Assembly (NCBI GenBank): GCA_009103225.1
Contig: RHPI01000772.1
Coordinates: forward strand, 496,084-551,125
DNA length: 55,042 nt
From: Chlorokybus atmophyticus
Lineage: Eukaryota > Streptophyta > Chlorokybophyceae > Chlorokybales > Chlorokybaceae
Reading direction: 5' to 3'
The first letter of the stretch is position 1. Each line of letters starts with the position of its first letter. Below the pieces are notes generated by a model. That model made no database searches and had not been told where the DNA came from. It was given only the letters and a program-made list of their open reading frames with translations. Positions 1-12,119 of the stretch are shown piece after piece. Both the position numbers and the translations under genes were made by a program.

Positions 1-925
1 GGGGGGGGGGGGGGCACAAGGCTTACTCGCTGGAGCTTAGTATGCTATGGCGTCCACTTGCAACCCAAGTGGGCGACTGCTGAGGATGGGCACGGGCCCT
101 TCTCCAAATATGTTGAACACCGACAGCAGTGGCCCATCACGCACGTAATCAACACAAACAGCCTCTTGTGTACTGTCGTCATCAACCATGTGGTTAGCAG
201 TGCTTATGGATCATAGTTTGCGTCGGTGCGCGTGCGCGTGCGTGTGTTCACATCTGCACCTTGGTCGAAGGACATAAACCTGACACAAAAATCCCAGCTG
301 CTGGTTGGTAATTGAGCGCTGATCGGGAGAGATGGCTCCGTAGCTGACCGAGCAGGTTGGATGCGCGCCATATGGATCCTGCCAACCCCACGACACCCTG
401 CGCGGCATCACTGCAAGCCCCATAATACACAAGCACATGTAAGAGTCTCATCGCATGGCTTGGGCTTAGAAGTTAAAATGATGCAAGGAATGCACGCGCG
501 CGAACGTGCGCATGCGCGTGCTTGCGTGCGCATGTATGTGTGTGTGTGTGGTGGTGGTGGTGGTGGGTGGGTGGTGGGGTGGTGGTGGGGTGGTGGTGGT
601 GGTGGTGGGGGAGGGGGCGAGCGTGTGCACATGTGAGTGTATTTATGAATGTGCGTGCGCGCGTGACTGTGTGCGCATTCGCGGGCGTGCATATGTGCGC
701 GCGTGTAAGCCTAAGCGTGAGCTTGAGGGTGTGTGCGCGTGCGGGTGTGCATGTGCGCAAGCACGCGGTCATCACGGTCGGAGATGAGAGTGGGGACTTC
801 TTCTTAGCAGCCCCACCCCCCGTGCCCCTCCGTGGGTGCCCACATTTCCTCTCTCCCAATGCCCGCTTCCCTCCCTGCTGCATTCTAAGGACCTGCTACA
901 CAAAAGCAATACTACCAGCAGTTGC
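1..925. other. Low-complexity TG/CG-rich intergenic DNA
   Basis: The window opens with 14 consecutive G. Most of 460-770 is alternating purine-pyrimidine DNA (gtgcgcgtg-type), which gives long but meaningless open frames on both strands. No coding exon, RNA gene or transposon remnant is convincing. It lies downstream of the secreted-protein gene, whose stop codon is at 926-928. Confidence 0.6.
541..622 (+). repeat. GGT/GGGT tract, possible G-quadruplex
   Basis: A run of ggt, gggt and ggggt units with many G-triplets separated by one to three bases. Such tracts can form G-quadruplexes on the plus strand. The poly-Gly and poly-Pro frames through it are artefacts. Confidence 0.75.
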
Positions 926-2844
926 TCACAAGCATGGTGAATCACACACTTTTTGCATCTGTGCTGTCACACACGCACCTGAGGAATCGACAACAGTGCT
1001 GTACAACGCATCCCATGTGTATGCATATGGGGGTCTGTAGCCTTCATACTGGTAATCTTCATACACAACCAGGACCACCGCCTCGGGCCAGGTGGCAGTC
1101 TGTACGGCAAAATGCGTGACATACGAGAATCCATCTCCAGCTGGATATTGAGCCGCAAAGTACACGTACTCCTTTCCGCTATCTGCATCACCACAAGAGA
1201 GCCATGAGATGTCTGTACAATGCATTGCGCTCCCTCGCACTCTCCCGAGCAAGCTGTCTCACCATCCACATCAACAGCAAACGTATTGTAGTAAGTGTAG
1301 TCAACATTGATAAGAACGGGTTGGGCAAAGCGCGAGCTGCGCTGGTAGCGGTCAGGATGCCATGCCGCAGGCTTGCGAAACACCCCCGCGGCGTAATTGG
1401 AGCAGTTGCGCCCCCAAAAGTAAATGTTCTCTGCATGCATTGCATACGCTCAAGGTTCAAGCAGGCATCCTGGCATTGTTTCATATGCGCACCTCTGTGT
1501 CTCTCACACACGTACCTCCTACGACTTGAAGGTTGCCAGCGTAACCGTAATAGCTACTACCGATAGCTTCCACGCTGTGGGGAGAGTAAGGGTAGGTGCA
1601 GGCTTCAAGCACCGTCACACTACGGCCAGTTGCATCGTTCCAAAAGGCAATCTCCAACCTCCTTCCAAACTCGTCATCATACGCTTGCTTGCCGGCGGGG
1701 ACGGGCTTGGTGTAGAATAGCCGCCGCAGCGAGGGTGCAGCGGAGGGAAATGGGCACGTTGGCGATACAGGTGTTTGCGCCGGTGCAAGGCAAAAGTTGC
1801 CAAGGGCATAAGTGGAGGCATCCTGTGGATCGTCCACAGAGGCGAGGCTTGGGGAAGAGTCATAAGGGCCCTGTGGATAGCTTCCTTGCCGGCTTGTGCA
1901 GGTAACGTTGTTGCTGATAGGATACGCTATGGCCGCAGCACTGCATGGCGCTGATGCAGGGACATACACGTCGCAGTGCACTGAGAAGGTCACACTGTGG
2001 TAGTCGTTATAATAAGGCGCCACGGGGGTGTTTTTCGCGCGTTCGACTTGAGCATATTGGTCTGTCATATAGACATTGGGGAAGCTGAATGTGCCATCTG
2101 CATTCGTAGTTGTCGACTGGCTGGAGTGCAACAACACCGGAGGGTACGCATAGTAATATTCATCCTCGTAATAAACATGGACATACGTTGTGCAATTCAA
2201 ATGAAAAAGTGTGGACATATGGGGAGCCTTGACTCAGTAGGTCCTGGCTCTCACCCACTGCTGAGGGGATTTGCCTGCCCTTAGCACCGAAGCGTACCTC
2301 GCCGCGCGAGACGGGGACTTGGATGCCGCTGTTGCACTTGTCGCAGAACAGTCGTCCAGAAATCACAGCCGTGGCAGCTGCACAACGCATGGGTGAAGTT
2401 GTTGTCAGCACCAGAAAGCGTGCCTAACAACTGGTGCGATACAAGGAGAAAGCCAACACACTGTCATGCAAGAAGAGGAAGCCTCCTCCTCCTTTTTCTC
2501 TGAAGACAAGGGAAAGGAGGGGGGCTCCGAATGTTCATGCTCATGTTTATGTCCATGTTTCATGCATGTCGCCTCTCTTTGTCATGTTGACAGCTGCAAC
2601 TGGATGAATGCATTGGGACAGAAGTACTACAACCTTGCCACAATGCTGCCAGAGTGTTGGCCAGACACGCCATCCAGCTTCATCCATTTCTTAAACTGCA
2701 CTTGTGCATTCACTTTGCCACCAAACCGGACTGACCAAGACCAGAAGTACGAGGCACGCGCAATGCCTCGCAGTTCTTCTCACCAGCAGTGAGGGGCTGG
2801 ACGAGCAAAACCAGCAGCGCCGCCGCCACGCGCATCAGTGCCAT
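926..2844 (-). CDS. Secreted Cys/Tyr-rich protein, five exons, possible Ole e 1-like fold
   Basis: Exons on the minus strand are 2844-2784, 2377-2298, 2227-1516, 1430-1263 and 1212-926. All introns are GT-AG (406, 70, 85 and 50 nt) and the phases join cleanly into 435 codons. The first exon encodes an almost ideal signal peptide: Met, Arg, a run of Ala/Leu/Val, then Pro-Leu-Thr-Ala, ending exactly at the first intron. The mature start contains SGRLFCDKCNSG, then an NADGTFSF turn about 60 residues later. These resemble pollen Ole e 1-like or transthyretin-like beta-sandwich domains. The rest is rich in Tyr, Pro and Cys (ENIYFWGRNCSNY; VVYEDYQYEGY) with no recognised domain. The product is probably extracellular or in the cell wall. 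The splice model is firm; the family call is tentative. The start was chosen because the signal peptide begins there. Confidence 0.72.
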
Positions 2845-3029
2845 GATTGCCTGCGCACTCCCTGTTGTCGTGTCAGAGCCGCAAGGTCCTCCACACACGC
2901 TTCTTGCTGAAAGAAGTGAGGGGCGAAATGAGTGCGAGCGTGCACACACACGGGCAACTGCAGAGAGCTCACAATCACCACCAAGCACGCAGAGCGGGGG
3001 TCAATACGCGCGGAGCTAGGCACCAGCAG

Positions 3030-3071
<42 letters not shown>

Positions 3072-3306
3072 GCACGGCACTCGCTCTGTAACTACCGACG
3101 CACCCGCGCTCTGCTAGCGGCCCGCAGGCTTCGGGCGTTGCAAGTAGGCAGGCACCGTCGCATCAGCGCCCCTCCAACTCAGCATGCATAGCCGCCGCCG
3201 CACGAGCCACAGACCACCACCTCCGCACCCTGCGCCCCAAACTCCCTCCAAATCCCCAACTCACCCACCGACCACCACACGACCCGACACTGAGAGAAAG
3301 AAAACA
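2845..3306. promoter_or_regulatory. Intergenic region between possible divergent genes, with a GA microsatellite
   Basis: This 462-bp stretch separates the start of the minus-strand secreted-protein gene from a candidate plus-strand first exon. It holds a GA repeat at about 3038-3071 and GC-rich flanks. No TATA box or known factor site can be assigned. A bidirectional promoter is inferred from position only. Confidence 0.3.
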
Positions 3307-3429
3307 ATGATGGCGGCCACGACATGCCCCACGGCACTGCGTACTGTCCAAGGTACATGTTCCAAGGTACGTGTTGTACAACCTACCCCTGCTGTGTTGC
3401 ATGATATACGCTGGAATACGTCGCCATAG
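3307..3429 (+). CDS. Candidate first exon, MMAATTCP start (paralogue at 53785)
   Basis: An ATG-ATG start reads MMAATTCPTALRTVQ and is followed by two plausible splice donors (CAAG|GTACATG near 3353 and CCAAG|GTACGTG near 3367). Unspliced, it would stop at 3429 after 40 residues. A homologous start, including about 45 bp of upstream sequence (ccgaccaccacac), recurs on the minus strand at 53785. The duplication could be a gene family or a dispersed repeat. No downstream exon was identified and no function is suggested. Confidence 0.25.
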   Translation: MMAATTCPTALRTVQGTCSKVRVVQPTPAVLHDIRWNTSP

Positions 3430-4933
<1,504 letters not shown>

Positions 4934-4934
4934 N

Positions 4935-7900
4935 GTTGCTGTATAGCGTCATGCGCATGTGCGCACCGTCCTATGCCGTGGGGTGAGCTGGGCGACAAGG
5001 AGATGGGCTCCACCTCTCTTGGCACATGCACAGCCAATGAATACACTCACGTCTAGCACACATACATGCATGCACATAGACACCTGCTCACTTGCAGGCA
5101 TCCCCCCCCTCTTCTCTGGCGTGAACTCTGAGCTCACATCACGCACGTACGCGCGCACACACACACACACTTAACTGAACTGTTTGCGTGCATGTGCGTG
5201 CCATTGCTGTTTGTGCTGCTGTACAAGGGCGACAAGCAGTTGGTCTCCACCTCCTCCAGCACTACACTAAGGTAGAGTGACACGCACACGCACACATGTG
5301 GCTTGTACATTGTCCTTCATTGTCATGCGCATATTCTACGCGGACACAGACACATGTGCAAGCATGAGCACGCGCTTTCACGCACAGTCACATGTGGCCA
5401 TGCGGACAACTGTGTGCCTGCACACACGCAACCATGCGAGCACACACGCACCAGCATGCAACTGCACACATGAGTGCATGCGGGTGTCCATCGCAAATGA
5501 TGATGCAGCACCCCCCTGCTGCTGCCTGTCTTTGCTAACAACGCCACTGGCAGCGTGTATGTGCATGTGTTTGTAATTCACGGGCTGAGCCTGTCAGTTT
5601 TACACACACAAGCACATTCACGCTGTAGTGGCCTGACCCCGCTGTCGTGCGCACACGCGCATACGCGTGGTGGTCACCTCCTCTGGCAGCACCGCTGGGG
5701 CGGGGGTGGCCTGCCTTGCCTACACATCCACTTCAAGCCTGATGGTGAGCACAAGGACATGTTTTTGTTAATGATGTTGTTGTTGTAAGCGTGCAGACAT
5801 GAGTTGTACTGTGATTGTTCATCTTGCGCTGCAGTCGAAGTCGAAGGCGAGCGGTAGCATTTGACGGCCGTTCACGGCACCACAACAGAGCAAGGTGGCA
5901 TTGTGTTGACTGTAATGATCTCAAAAGTTAGGTGTGTGTGCATGTGGGCACACGCATACGCACATGCGCGCGCGCACACACATTTGGAAAAAGGGCGCGC
6001 TGACTGACTCGCAAGCACGCATGCGCGCATGCACAACAAATCCCCAGACACATGCACGCAGGCGGGACCTTGAGGATGGGACCATTCTCAACAACGGTTG
6101 ACAGGCTAGGTCCTCGCCAACCTCTCCTTGGGGAAGCCTACTACTCTACTCCATCTACTTTACTCTAATCTACTGTACTCCATCGCTGCAGGTTTTTAGC
6201 CTCCTCGCCGATAGTGGTAGTGTGTAATAGTGTGCGCACGCGCATACACACAAATGCACGCATGCATATACCAATTGTACACACCTGCCACTCGGCTACG
6301 CACACGCACACACAACGTGTATATCAATGCGTGTCAGTCAATAGCAACGTAGCATGCGCGCTAATATTACATAAACTCCTTCTGCCACACAGCTATACGG
6401 TATATGCTGGGCTGGGTGTACGTTCAAGCCCAAAGTATCAATCAACAAGCTTTGGTTCCAAAGAGCTCACTTGACTTTGATGTTGATGGCAGTGTTACTG
6501 TAACATAGATTGCATATTGCAAATCGAACAGTTGTCGATTGAATGCTAATTGTAATTTGGGTCAACAAAAGCGTTTTCACACGTATTGTACACGTATTGT
6601 ACAATGTGACAAGCATGCGTATACTTAACTGACAGTTTGCATGGCTTTTATATTGCATGATGAGAAAAATTGCATGTTTATGCACAAGCTCTGTAGCAAA
6701 GTATTACATATATCGTGGATGCACTTTGCTCACAAGAATGTATAACGATCACCGCGGAAAACTGCATGAAAGTGGATGTGACCACTACAAGGAGCTTGCA
6801 TTGTTAACGTATTTGCAAGCAACAATGCTGCAAATTTAAAACTTTTATAATTTGTTACAAGTTGATTGTGCTAATACACATACATTTATGACATGGTTGT
6901 AAGCAATGTATACAAAGTGTACAATGTATGCAAAGTACTACGATGGAGGTGTGCTAAACGTATAACAATCTTTTTTATTATGGAAATTACAATTGCTGTA
7001 AAATTGTGAAGTATAAGCCTGTACCATGCGTATGCCATCATCATTCGTATTTACATACGAACGCATGCATGTCATGCAAATGACTGTATATACCAAGAAT
7101 GTTATCTTATTATATGCACAGCTACAACTGATTATACATGAAATCAATAAAGACATGTATAAACAACGGCATTCAAATGGCAATGCTGCGATTGAGAACT
7201 TTGAAGCTCAGCATTTTTGCTGTGCAACTGCAAATGGTCCGCTGAAGTTGTTACGTGTGCACGCGTCATGCAAATAGTGACTTTGCGAAAGTCGCTAACC
7301 CTGTTCCGGTTACTGGCGGTCAGGCCATTGGGACGTTAGCAATTGATAACGGAGTATTGTGACGTTGCACCATTGAGCCTTCTAAGAATTGATGGATTCG
7401 TTGCTATTTTGCCCCGATGAACATGCGCACGAATTACTCCGTACAATCCCCGATGACCGAGTTTCGGGGGGCCCTTCGGGCCCTCAACCCACCATTTCAC
7501 TCGTCAACCCCCTCGAGCGAGTGAATAAAAACCATCAGGGGTTAGGGTTAGCGGTGACTTTGCGGAAGTCGCCAACCCTAAACCCCTGACAAATCTGTAC
7601 TTATATGCATACTCCTAAGTACGCAATTTTCACTTACAGTGTCATTACCGTATCGAGACTAAGTCTCAAGTCTTCATAGTTAAGTGATAATTGCTCAGTC
7701 ATAAGCTAATGGCTAGTTTTGTTTATAAAGTGACCAAACGCGGGGTAAGTCAACTCAAAATGGATCAGCTAGTACAGGCTAATGCACTGGTACTAGGTGC
7801 CTACTAACACTAACTCACAACTGCTCAATGTCGCGTGGGACCCATGCCAATAGCCGGGGTCGATGCATGGTTGTAGGCATAGCTGAGTGGAATGCTCCCT

Positions 7901-8049
7901 ACTGCTGGTAGCGCGGGAATGTAGACTGGCTGTAGGCATTCAGGAGAAGGTTGGCCTCTCCTGGACGGGTGGCGTGACAATGTGATGGTCATCGCTTGTG
8001 TATAGGGAATTCATCAAAGAAGAAATCAAAACCTGTTTTGTAAGGTGGA
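4935..8049. other. Intergenic DNA with CA/TG-rich segments, no gene seen
   Basis: 4935-6340 is cryptically simple DNA (cacaca, gcatgc, acgcgc). 6340-7300 is AT-rich and without recognisable exons. 7300-8049 contains short inverted segments, including gggcccttcgggccc near 7470. No ORF has conserved motifs and no tRNA or rRNA was found. Confidence 0.5.
7536..7588. repeat. Hairpin with telomere-like arms
   Basis: An inverted repeat: the left arm caggggttagggtt and the right arm aaccctaaacccctg flank a pairing core (gcggtgactt / aagtcgcc). A related sequence (gtgactttgcgaaagtcgctaaccct) occurs at about 7279. The TTAGGG-like units number only two per arm, so this is a small foldback or MITE-like remnant rather than a telomere. 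Confidence 0.6.
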
Positions 8050-8260
8050 CCTTGTCATGCCTTACGAGCTCGTGCGTTATGTTGTCGGAACTCTTTGTCC
8101 CTAACATGCTATGCATCATGAATGTATAGGTATGCGGGTGTAACAGTCACCCTAACCATGGAAACTCACACATTCGCATTCGCAAATGGCAATAAATATG
8201 GTACACGCTCTGCTACACTGGCTTAGGCGATATGTATGTAACCTGCACATATATAAAGAA
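8050..8260 (+). repeat. Dispersed repeat, copy 1 of a direct pair
   Basis: About 200 bp recurs in the same orientation at 9388-9600. Shared landmarks are gccttacgagctcgtgc, gcgggtgtaacagtcaccct and atggtacacgctctgct. The two copies are roughly 80-85 percent alike by eye and flank the SINE-like copies. Family unknown. Confidence 0.75.
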
Positions 8261-8743
8261 ATTAACAGGCTGAATGCAAAGTGAATAGATGTATCAATCA
8301 AATTGCCAGCATGTGTGAACTTACACAAGAGAGACACTGACATATGCACACTGAATGATGACAAACAACAACTGATGAAGCTTAGGGATCAATTGCACAA
8401 TGCAAGCAGTCAAGCACAAGTACATACACACACTCAAGCAAAGCCAGCATGCATATGCAAGCACAGAGAGGACCAGACTCATAGTATAGCAGAATAGCTG
8501 GGTTACTCCGTTTTCACTTGAACACTTGCTGTCTCAGTAAGAAACTACATGTGCATATAATATTTATATGTCCGAGCTTGCAACTCGCTGTTACACTACC
8601 GTTAAGCTAAGGACCTGTAATGCCACGGACGTACTTCTTCCAAAACCTCCCGCTCTTCCTTGCGCCTTTTTAGCTGCGTGCCGAGTTTCCCGCAATCATG
8701 TCTGCGGGCTTCCGCTCTGGTCAGTGCACCATGTTAGCAGCGC

Positions 8744-8833
8744 TGTAACACGTGGGCTCCGGCTAGTAGGCTATGATAGCCAAAGACGTTACCATGAGTG
8801 AGGTATGTCACAATTTATCCCAAATTGTGACAG
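8744..8833 (-). repeat. tRNA-derived SINE-like copy 1
   Basis: Read on the minus strand, this segment contains a sequence like an RNA polymerase III box A (tagcctactagccggagcc), preceded by the outer conserved end ctgtcacaatttgggat. It matches 9151-9241 along about 90 bp. No complete tRNA cloverleaf can be drawn, so it is a tRNA-derived repeat rather than a tRNA gene. Confidence 0.45.
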
Positions 8834-8995
8834 TCCTCCCAATTTAACCCATGGGTTCCTCATTATCCAATTCAGTACTTATTAGCCCATGTCGCCGTGG
8901 TCACGGCCATACCACGACCAATCTGCCCGCGGCCTTTTGGATCCGGCCATCCTCACCGCGCGACCGCTCACGCGGCCATACTATGGCCGCGTGGC

Positions 8996-9034
8996 GCCGA
9001 GCCAGTTTGACCTAGTAGGTCAAACTGGCTCGGC
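8996..9034. repeat. Perfect palindrome, 18-bp arms, 3-base loop
   Basis: The arms gccgagccagtttgacct and aggtcaaactggctcggc are exact reverse complements around agt. The palindrome sits in GC-rich DNA between the two SINE-like copies and may be the tip of a foldback element or a protein-binding site. Confidence 0.85.
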
Positions 9035-9105
9035 TCGCAGGTTGCGAACCTGCGCCCAGCCTAGGGCAAGCCGCCCCAAATGTTTTTTGCCCTTGGATCT
9101 GCCTT

Positions 9106-9241
9106 GGTCCCCTACGGGAATTGAACTTGAGACGTCAAGCTTCGTTACCATTGTAACAAGTGGGCTCCGACCACTAGGCTACGGTAGCAAAAGACACTAC
9201 CGTGAGTGAGGTCTATCACAATATATCCCAAATTGTGACAG
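9106..9241 (-). repeat. tRNA-derived SINE-like copy 2
   Basis: On the minus strand, a box A-like tagcctagtggtcggagcc is followed about 40 bp later by a box B-like agttcaattcc, the spacing expected of an internal polymerase III promoter. The 5' flank matches copy 1. The stems of a real tRNA do not pair, so a SINE head is the better reading. Confidence 0.5.
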
Positions 9242-9387
9242 GCGTGGCCTTCCTCCGCCTGCCATGTTGTACCGCTGATGCTGTTCCTCGAGATCGACCA
9301 CTACGCTCGGTATATGCTTCTCGCTAACGAGTGTACACTGGCTGTTACAATCAGCCGAGGTCATTCGATATCGAGGTTCCCTCACAA

Positions 9388-9600
9388 AATAGCTGTCGTG
9401 CCTTACGAGCTCGTGCATTATGATGTTAAAACCCTTCGTTCAAACACGCTATGCATCATAAAAGTATATGTGTGCGGGTGTAACAGTCACCCTGACCATC
9501 AAAACTCACACGTTGGCATTTGCAAATGGCAAAAAGTATGGTACACGCTCTGCTATCTCTGACTTATGCTATATATGTAACCTGCTCATGTGTAAAGGAA
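9388..9600 (+). repeat. Dispersed repeat, copy 2 of a direct pair
   Basis: Second copy of the segment described at 8050-8260, in the same orientation. Confidence 0.75.
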
Positions 9601-9751
9601 TCTACAAGCTACCTCCCTGTAAAAACCACAGGCCCTCCAAGCATTTAAAAATTTCGGTTCTCACTGGTTGTAGGCGGGCTTTCCTTGAAGCAGCTTTGCA
9701 TCGGTCACAAAACCACTTACCATTGGGTACATCAGCCAATGGTTCTAGCAA

Positions 9752-10334
9752 TTAGAAAATGTGCCAACCGTCCTGGCACGCGTCACACAACAGCATCACA
9801 TTGTCACGATCAATGCTACCGCATCCTTCGTGGTGGTGACTGCGCAGGGGGCGAAAGGTCTTTGTGCTCGGGTCGTTGCCATCCTCTACCATGGGTAGAT
9901 AACACAGGGCACAATTCTCCATGTGGTCTTTTATGGTAGCACCGGTGCGGTCTACCAATTCAAGCCCGCCCTCTGGTGGGACCTTCTTGACCTTCAAGAT
10001 TTGCCGACCGGTCCCCATCTGCAAGGTGTTCTGGGTGGCGCAATGTCGATAGACATTGTCTCCTGCTTTAAACTTGTGGATGCGCGGTTGATGCCACTGC
10101 ACACACGCTCATACCGCCCGGTGTCGCGGTGTTGTGCAACTTGCAAGTTGGCCATATCCATGGGCATTAGCCGCCTGAACAGTTCTATGCGTAGACAAAG
10201 AGCAGCTAGCATGGTGGCCGGTGTCTCGATGCTCACCACATGTCCCACCCGCCATCGAACGCGCAAAGGAAGCAAAGGCTCTCTGCCAAATAGAAGAAAG
10301 TACGAACTGAGAGCCCGCAGTGCCTTGTCACCAA
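9752..10334 (-). pseudogene. Gypsy-1 integrase C-terminus with PHD-finger remnant
   Basis: The frame contains SSYFLLFGREPLLP and QVAQHRDTGRYERV, which align with YYLLFGRPPLLP and IRIAQHRDTLRYERV of gypsy-2 at 13648-13986. It continues through the GDNVYRHCATQNTLQMGTGR region to GCGSIDRDNVMLLCDACQ and GWH, the central part of a PHD finger. The first and last zinc ligands are missing and a stop follows. The upstream integrase core lies at 11929-12119 and 24824-24961, cut off by later insertions. This shows that the PHD tail belongs to the family and not to one copy. Confidence 0.7.
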
Positions 10335-11928
10335 TAGAAATGGCCTCCCAACAGTTCGGCCTTGCCCACAAATCGAGTAGAGATCCAGCTATAACTTAAT
10401 CAGGGATCCATATGCAAGCAACATATCCATTTTTGCACTCTTTGCGGCTGCAGCCACAACTTTGTTTGGTATCGAGCTGCCATTAAGGTCAACTAGCTGG
10501 TGTGCATTAAGTTTGGTATCTGTCTTTTTTTGAACTTAATAATAGCCACATCTTAAATTAAATTTTCGTTAGATCATGTATCAAGATTAATCTTAATGCA
10601 TAATTTAACCAGAAATGTTATGGCCGCAATTCGTGGCGAAAAACCAAAAGAGCCACAGTACACATGGTTTTCGTCTCGCCATCGCCGAGTTTCGAACCTG
10701 CGCGGCAGGATGTGTTGGGTTAGATCATGTAAGATTAATCTTAATGCGTGATATAACCAGAAATGTTATGGCCGCAGTTCGTGGCAAAAAACCACAAGAG
10801 CCACAGCAAACGGGTTTTCGTCTCACCATCTTTAAGGTTCGAACCTGCGCGGCAAAACCTGATAGTGTATCAAGCAACATCATAATGACCTAGCAATGGA
10901 CCAGCTAGACTACGACGACACGAGACGCCCTGCGACGCGTTTGTAAAGCATATACAAACTGCTTCAATTGTCTCACGTGCCGCAACGCATGCACCAACAG
11001 CTGCTTACAACGGCATTATCGGTATATGTATATATATGTATATATACATACATATATATAGTCATACATATAAGTATATGGTTATATATATATATATACC
11101 GCGGTATTAATATATATATAGCACTTGTATCAAACAGATAAAGGTAAAGGCGGATTTTACCACTATATAGGTGACTTGGGGAGGGAGACTTTGTTCAACT
11201 TACCGTTTGTCCAATCACAGCGCGACATTACCGGTTAATGTTTGCATTATGCGCTCTACGTCACCTGCTGGCGCAAGATTGGTTGCGGAGTTCTGGTCAA
11301 GTCTTTACGTGTTTACCTCATGTGCTACCACAGTTTACCAACGATTATACATGCAAGTTGCAGCCTTCTACTCGCTTGCCCCGCGGCCTGCTACTAGCAG
11401 GCCACGGGGCAAGCCATGCATAGGCCGCGGGGTTGAACCGGCAATTTGGCAATGATAAGATCATAAAATTATTATGGTTTGTAACAATGGAAAGATCGAT
11501 CCTAGCGTTCCGAGTTTGTTAAGTATGAAGTCTTGTACCGTTGTTGGAACTGGTCACAATTTTAAAGATGATGTGTACAGCTTTAGCATGCAACGTGAAT
11601 GCATTCTAATGTTATCGTCGAGTCCTCAATTGTGTTAGGGAAAAGACGCATTGTTAACGAATTGTTCACAACTGTAATTGCGACTTACACAAGTCTTTCT
11701 CACGGCCTGAACCCTTGATTACGTAAACACCGAATCCTGTATATTGGAGATCCGGTACTTACAATCGTCACCGGCGGATTGCCGTTTGTGCCAGGTCGCA
11801 ATAAAATTCCGGCTGCAGCTACAACATATGTACGGATCTGTCATAAAATCTACGAAATCCGCAAATAATGTCCGGCCTCGTCTATGACAAAGTTGCGGAT
11901 TAAACCTTATATGCGAAACGCATTTCTA
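10335..11928 (+). mobile_element. Repeat element with short terminal inverted repeats, left copy
   Basis: The boundaries are inferred from where gypsy-1 integrase homology stops. The element begins tagaaatgg and ends gcatttcta, an imperfect 9-bp terminal inverted repeat. The same start terminus occurs on the opposite strand at 48137, and the same inner end occurs at 24962. It contains a tandem duplication (about 10568-10705 and 10718-10855), each unit with a box B-like sequence (ggttcgaacctgcgc in the second), and AT-rich palindromic DNA at 11020-11120. No transposase is encoded, so it looks non-autonomous. Target duplications are not clear (accaata and accgaca are a weak match). Confidence 0.6.
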
Positions 11929-12119
11929 CCGACATGTCGCGTGCATCGGTAGCCTAAGGCCAGCCAAGTCCCAGTCGCGGTTGTCGTGTTGTCAACAGTA
12001 CTTGCATAAGGCCTTCTTCACGGTCTACACTATACGCTCCGCCAACCCATCCGCTCGCGGATGATTCCACGAGGTGCGCCGGTAGTTAATGTAAGCCTTT
12101 GGTAGGAGCTTATTAAACT
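11929..12119 (-). pseudogene. Gypsy-1 integrase core fragment, second half
   Basis: On the minus strand this continues the integrase of 24824-24961. It reads through the region equivalent to FDTLLDRCYIDHCRTS and ADGLAERTVQTIKKAL of gypsy-2 and ends at WLALGYR, where the repeat element interrupts it. Joining it to 24824 with one copy of aact restores the alignment with gypsy-2, which defines the gypsy-2 insertion site. Confidence 0.7.

Noticed and set aside
7536-7588. Telomeric repeat (ttaggg)
   Set aside because: Only two units per arm inside a hairpin; the GGGATA arrays elsewhere are irregular minisatellites, not chromosome ends.
10335-10400. WARPNCW-containing frame as part of gypsy-1 integrase
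   Set aside because: The same sequence at 48100 lies in a different context, so it belongs to the inserted repeat element; integrase homology begins only at 10334.
10820-10860. tRNA gene suggested by ggttcgaacctgc
   Set aside because: The box B-like sequence is not accompanied by acceptor, D or anticodon stems; it lies in a repeat element present in several copies.
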